Assembly: GCA_002328865.1 (NCBI GenBank)
Contig: DCWO01000105.1
Coordinates: forward strand, 1 to 26,117
Direction: 5' to 3'
Length of the DNA stretch: 26,117 nucleotides
Source: Dehalococcoidia bacterium UBA2160
GTDB taxonomy: Bacteria; Chloroflexota; Dehalococcoidia; Lucifugimonadales; UBA1123
Both the position numbers and the translations under genes were made by a program. The notes under the pieces are model-generated. The model did no database searches. It saw only the letters and a program-made list of their open reading frames with translations, and was not told the origin of the DNA. Positions 24,105 through 26,117 of the stretch are shown piece by piece (the stretch's first letter is position 1; the number at the start of each line of letters is the position of its first letter).

Positions 24105-24246
24105 ATTTCTTCATCTCCGCACAACGATTATTGTTGTTGGCAAGCCATCGATGGATCTCGCCTTCTGTTTTCTCGATGATTCAAGGCGCCATCGCGCCTG
24201 GAGTTTCTACATTGATCATGCCATCGGCAAGCTTCCGCATCAAGGA
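24105..24246 (-). pseudogene. Remnant of a MoaD/ThiS-family gene
   Basis: On the minus strand 'SLMRKLADGMINVETPGA' followed by 'IIEK' matches 'SLMQKLTDGHVNIDIPGATVRQIIEN' of the intact protein at 21381-21644. A TGA at 24183-24181 interrupts it, a TAA stands directly before the homologous stretch, no start codon fits, and the C-terminal GG part is missing. Homology is clear for about 24160-24246 and faint beyond. It sits directly downstream of the truncated hydroxylase copy, at the same relative place as the intact gene after the full copy, so it is the second half of a duplicated unit. Confidence 0.75.
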
Positions 24247-24312
24247 TTAAGTACGGAGATCGTCGGCGGAATGACGGGGTTGGGCCGACGGTCTGCCCGA
24301 ACTCGTGCGGCC

Positions 24313-26079
24313 TTACGCGTTCTTTCCGCTCTGAATGGCTTTCGTGACCGCTGTTGGGTTCATCGGCAATTCGTTGAGCCGGGCCCCGACGGCATTGCGA
24401 ATGGCGTTGGCTATGGCGCCGGCCGGTGGCACGATGCTGGCTTCACCGACTCCCCTGACGCCAAATGGGTGTCCTGGGTTGGCTACCTCTACGATGACCG
24501 CGTCTATCATCGGCAGATCAAGGCTGGTGGGCATGCGGTAGTCCAACAACGTCGGGTTTGCCATCTTCCCATCGTCGTTCATGAAGTATTCTTCGTTTAG
24601 CGCCCAACCAATGCCCTGGGTGGTTCCGCCCTGTATCTGACCTTCAACTTGGCCCGGATGGATGGCCTTGCCTGCATCTTGAACAGCGGTGAATTGGAGG
24701 ATGTCCACCTTGCCGGTCTCGGGGTCCACCTCCACGTCAACGATGTCGCCGATGAACGAGCCTCCGGCCCCCGGCGGATTCACCGAGCCGCGGCCAACGA
24801 CAGTCTCTCCGGTGGCTTCCAATTGTTCGGCAAGCTCTTTGAACGTCATACGGAGCTCGGGGTCTGACGTGGACATGAAAACGCCGTGGTCCAGTTTCAA
24901 GGTCTCGGCGTCCACGTCCCATATCAGGGCCGCTCGATCGATCATCTGGCGTCCGACGTCCTGGGCGGCTTCGTAGGCGGCCCAGCCCGTGGCGAACGTG
25001 GTGCGGTTTCCGCCGGTCATGAAAGTGTAGCCCACCGAGTCGGTGTCCCCCACCGACGGGTGGACGTCCTCAGCGGGAATGCCCAGCGCCTCGGCGGCTT
25101 GCATGGCCACGGCTGTCCGGCTGCCTGATAAATCAGAGGAGCCTTCGACCAAAGCCACGGAGCCATCGGCGTTTACGCTTATGGTGCAACTGGAGTGAAA
25201 GCCGATGCTGCCCGAGACCCCGACGGCCACGCCCCTGCCACGGTTTGGCCCTTCCAGCGGCATGTTGTAGTGGGGATGGCTCTTCATCGCCTCCAACACC
25301 TCGACACTGCCGAGGCGAGGATGGGTTGGGCCATGAGCCCGCCGGGTCCCTTCTTTGGCGGCGTTCCGGAGCCGAAACTCTATCGGGTCGATCCTGAGCT
25401 TCCCGGCCAACTCGTCAACAACCGACTCAACGGCGAACGCGGCGTTGGTGGCTCCGGGCGCTCGATATGGCTCGGTTTTGGGTTTGTTCACCACCACGTC
25501 AAAGCCGTCTATGATCATGTTCGCGACATCGTACGCGTCGAATACGCTCATGGCCGGTATCGCCACCAGCGAACCCGGGAATCCGCCTGCCTCGTATACC
25601 AGAGACGCCTGGGCTGCTTTGATGACGCCTTCTTCGGTAGCCCCCATCTTGACCGTTATGTGAGAACCGGGAGTCGGTCCCGTGCCCTCGAAAACCTCCT
25701 GACGAGTCATCACGATCTTGACGGGCTGGCCTACTTTCCTCGACAGCAGCGCCGCCACCGGGTCGAGGTACAAGGCGGTCTTCCCGCCGAATCCACCCCC
25801 GATCTCCAACGGCGTGACTTTGATCTGAGACACGGGCAGCCCAAGTATCCAGGCGATGGCGGTTCGGGAGCCGAACGCGCCCTGGGTGCTGGACCAAATG
25901 AGAAGCCTGCCGTCCGTGTTCCACAGCGCCGTGCAATTATGAGGCTCGATGTACCCTTGGTGGACGGTGCTGCTGTCGAACTTCCGCTCGACGATCACGT
26001 CCGCGTCTTCGAACCCTTTGCCGATGTCCCCAAGGCTGAACTGAAGTTGGCTGGCGACGTTGTTTGGTTTGTCGCTAGT
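24313..26079 (-). pseudogene. N-terminally truncated paralog of the xanthine dehydrogenase family large subunit
   Basis: This frame encodes the last ~585 residues of a molybdenum hydroxylase large subunit paralogous to the one at 21784-24054. It keeps 'STQGAF', EIGGGFGGK, PYRAPGATNA and the catalytic Glu in GVRGVGE, with no internal stops, so the cofactor domains look well conserved. Homology begins only at 'SDKPNNVASQL', matching residue ~170 of the paralog; the whole hammerhead domain and first part are missing. Upstream the frame continues through unrelated AT-rich sequence to a TAA at 26109-26107. A GTG at 25998 could start a shorter product. Without the hammerhead domain the product is unlikely to work. 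The break may be an insertion or an assembly join at the window end. Confidence 0.8.
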
Positions 26080-26117
26080 GTCCTGTCTCTGAATTGAGTT
26101 GCATAATTAATTGAGCC
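26079..26117. other. AT-rich non-homologous edge, possible mobile-element terminus
   Basis: Homology between the two hydroxylase copies stops at about 26078 (GTCGCTAGT). The remaining 39 bases, beginning TGTCCTGTCTCTGAATTGAG, are much richer in A/T than the gene and match nothing in the paralog. A TG-starting end, a CTAG at the junction and the location at the window edge fit an insertion-sequence terminus where an assembly stops. No transposase or paired repeat is visible, so this is speculative. Confidence 0.3.

Noticed and set aside
1..26117. CRISPR array, prophage or complete transposon
   Set aside because: No regularly spaced direct repeats, phage structural genes or transposase-like proteins were seen.

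Overview
This GC-rich window looks like a piece of an uncultivated marine-type Chloroflexota genome, probably of the SAR202 kind. That placement is an inference. It rests on an archaellin-like pilin in an otherwise bacterial gene set, several CaiB/BaiF CoA-transferases, paralogous xanthine-dehydrogenase-type molybdenum subunits, and a giant Ig/beta-propeller surface protein with a Thr-Pro stalk. No rRNA or tRNA gene, CRISPR array or complete insertion sequence was found.

Layout. 1-1102 (+): 3' part of a CaiB/BaiF CoA-transferase gene broken by a frameshift and an in-frame TGA. 1103-1748: no supportable gene. 1749-2801 (+): archaellin-like protein with an inserted beta-rich domain. From 2862 on, nearly everything is on the minus strand: an acyl-CoA synthetase (2862-4454); a 1993-residue exported lipase-like surface protein (4646-10627); a double-length CaiB/BaiF protein (10840-13245); a membrane histidine kinase (13488-14993); and two paralogous small exported proteins (15139-15639, 16460-16984) with related 5' leaders. 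Next come two paralogous VOC proteins (17377-17757, 18052-18423) interleaved with one intact and one degenerate copy of a CGNR zinc-finger regulator. A compact divergent promoter region with an inverted repeat (19158-19207) separates that regulator from a small plus-strand ORF. The right end is a minus-strand cluster read right to left: truncated molybdenum hydroxylase, moaD/thiS remnant, full molybdenum hydroxylase, MoaD/ThiS protein, DapA-family aldolase/lyase, alpha/beta hydrolase.

The strongest pattern is repeated tandem duplication followed by uneven decay. The secreted-protein pair, the [CGNR regulator-VOC] unit and the [molybdenum hydroxylase-MoaD] unit were each duplicated head to tail within about 11 kb. 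In the two-gene units one small companion gene has become a remnant: a 1-nt deletion plus two lost zinc Cys codons in the CGNR copy, and an in-frame stop in the MoaD copy. The distal molybdenum hydroxylase also lacks its first ~170 residues, and homology ends in a short AT-rich stretch at the window edge that could be the end of a mobile element.

Functionally the window suggests a heterotroph breaking down diverse organic acids and possibly lipids: CoA activation (acyl-CoA synthetase, CoA-transferases), hydroxylation by molybdenum enzymes, aldolase/lyase and hydrolase steps, and extracellular ester hydrolysis. Substrates cannot be read from the sequence.
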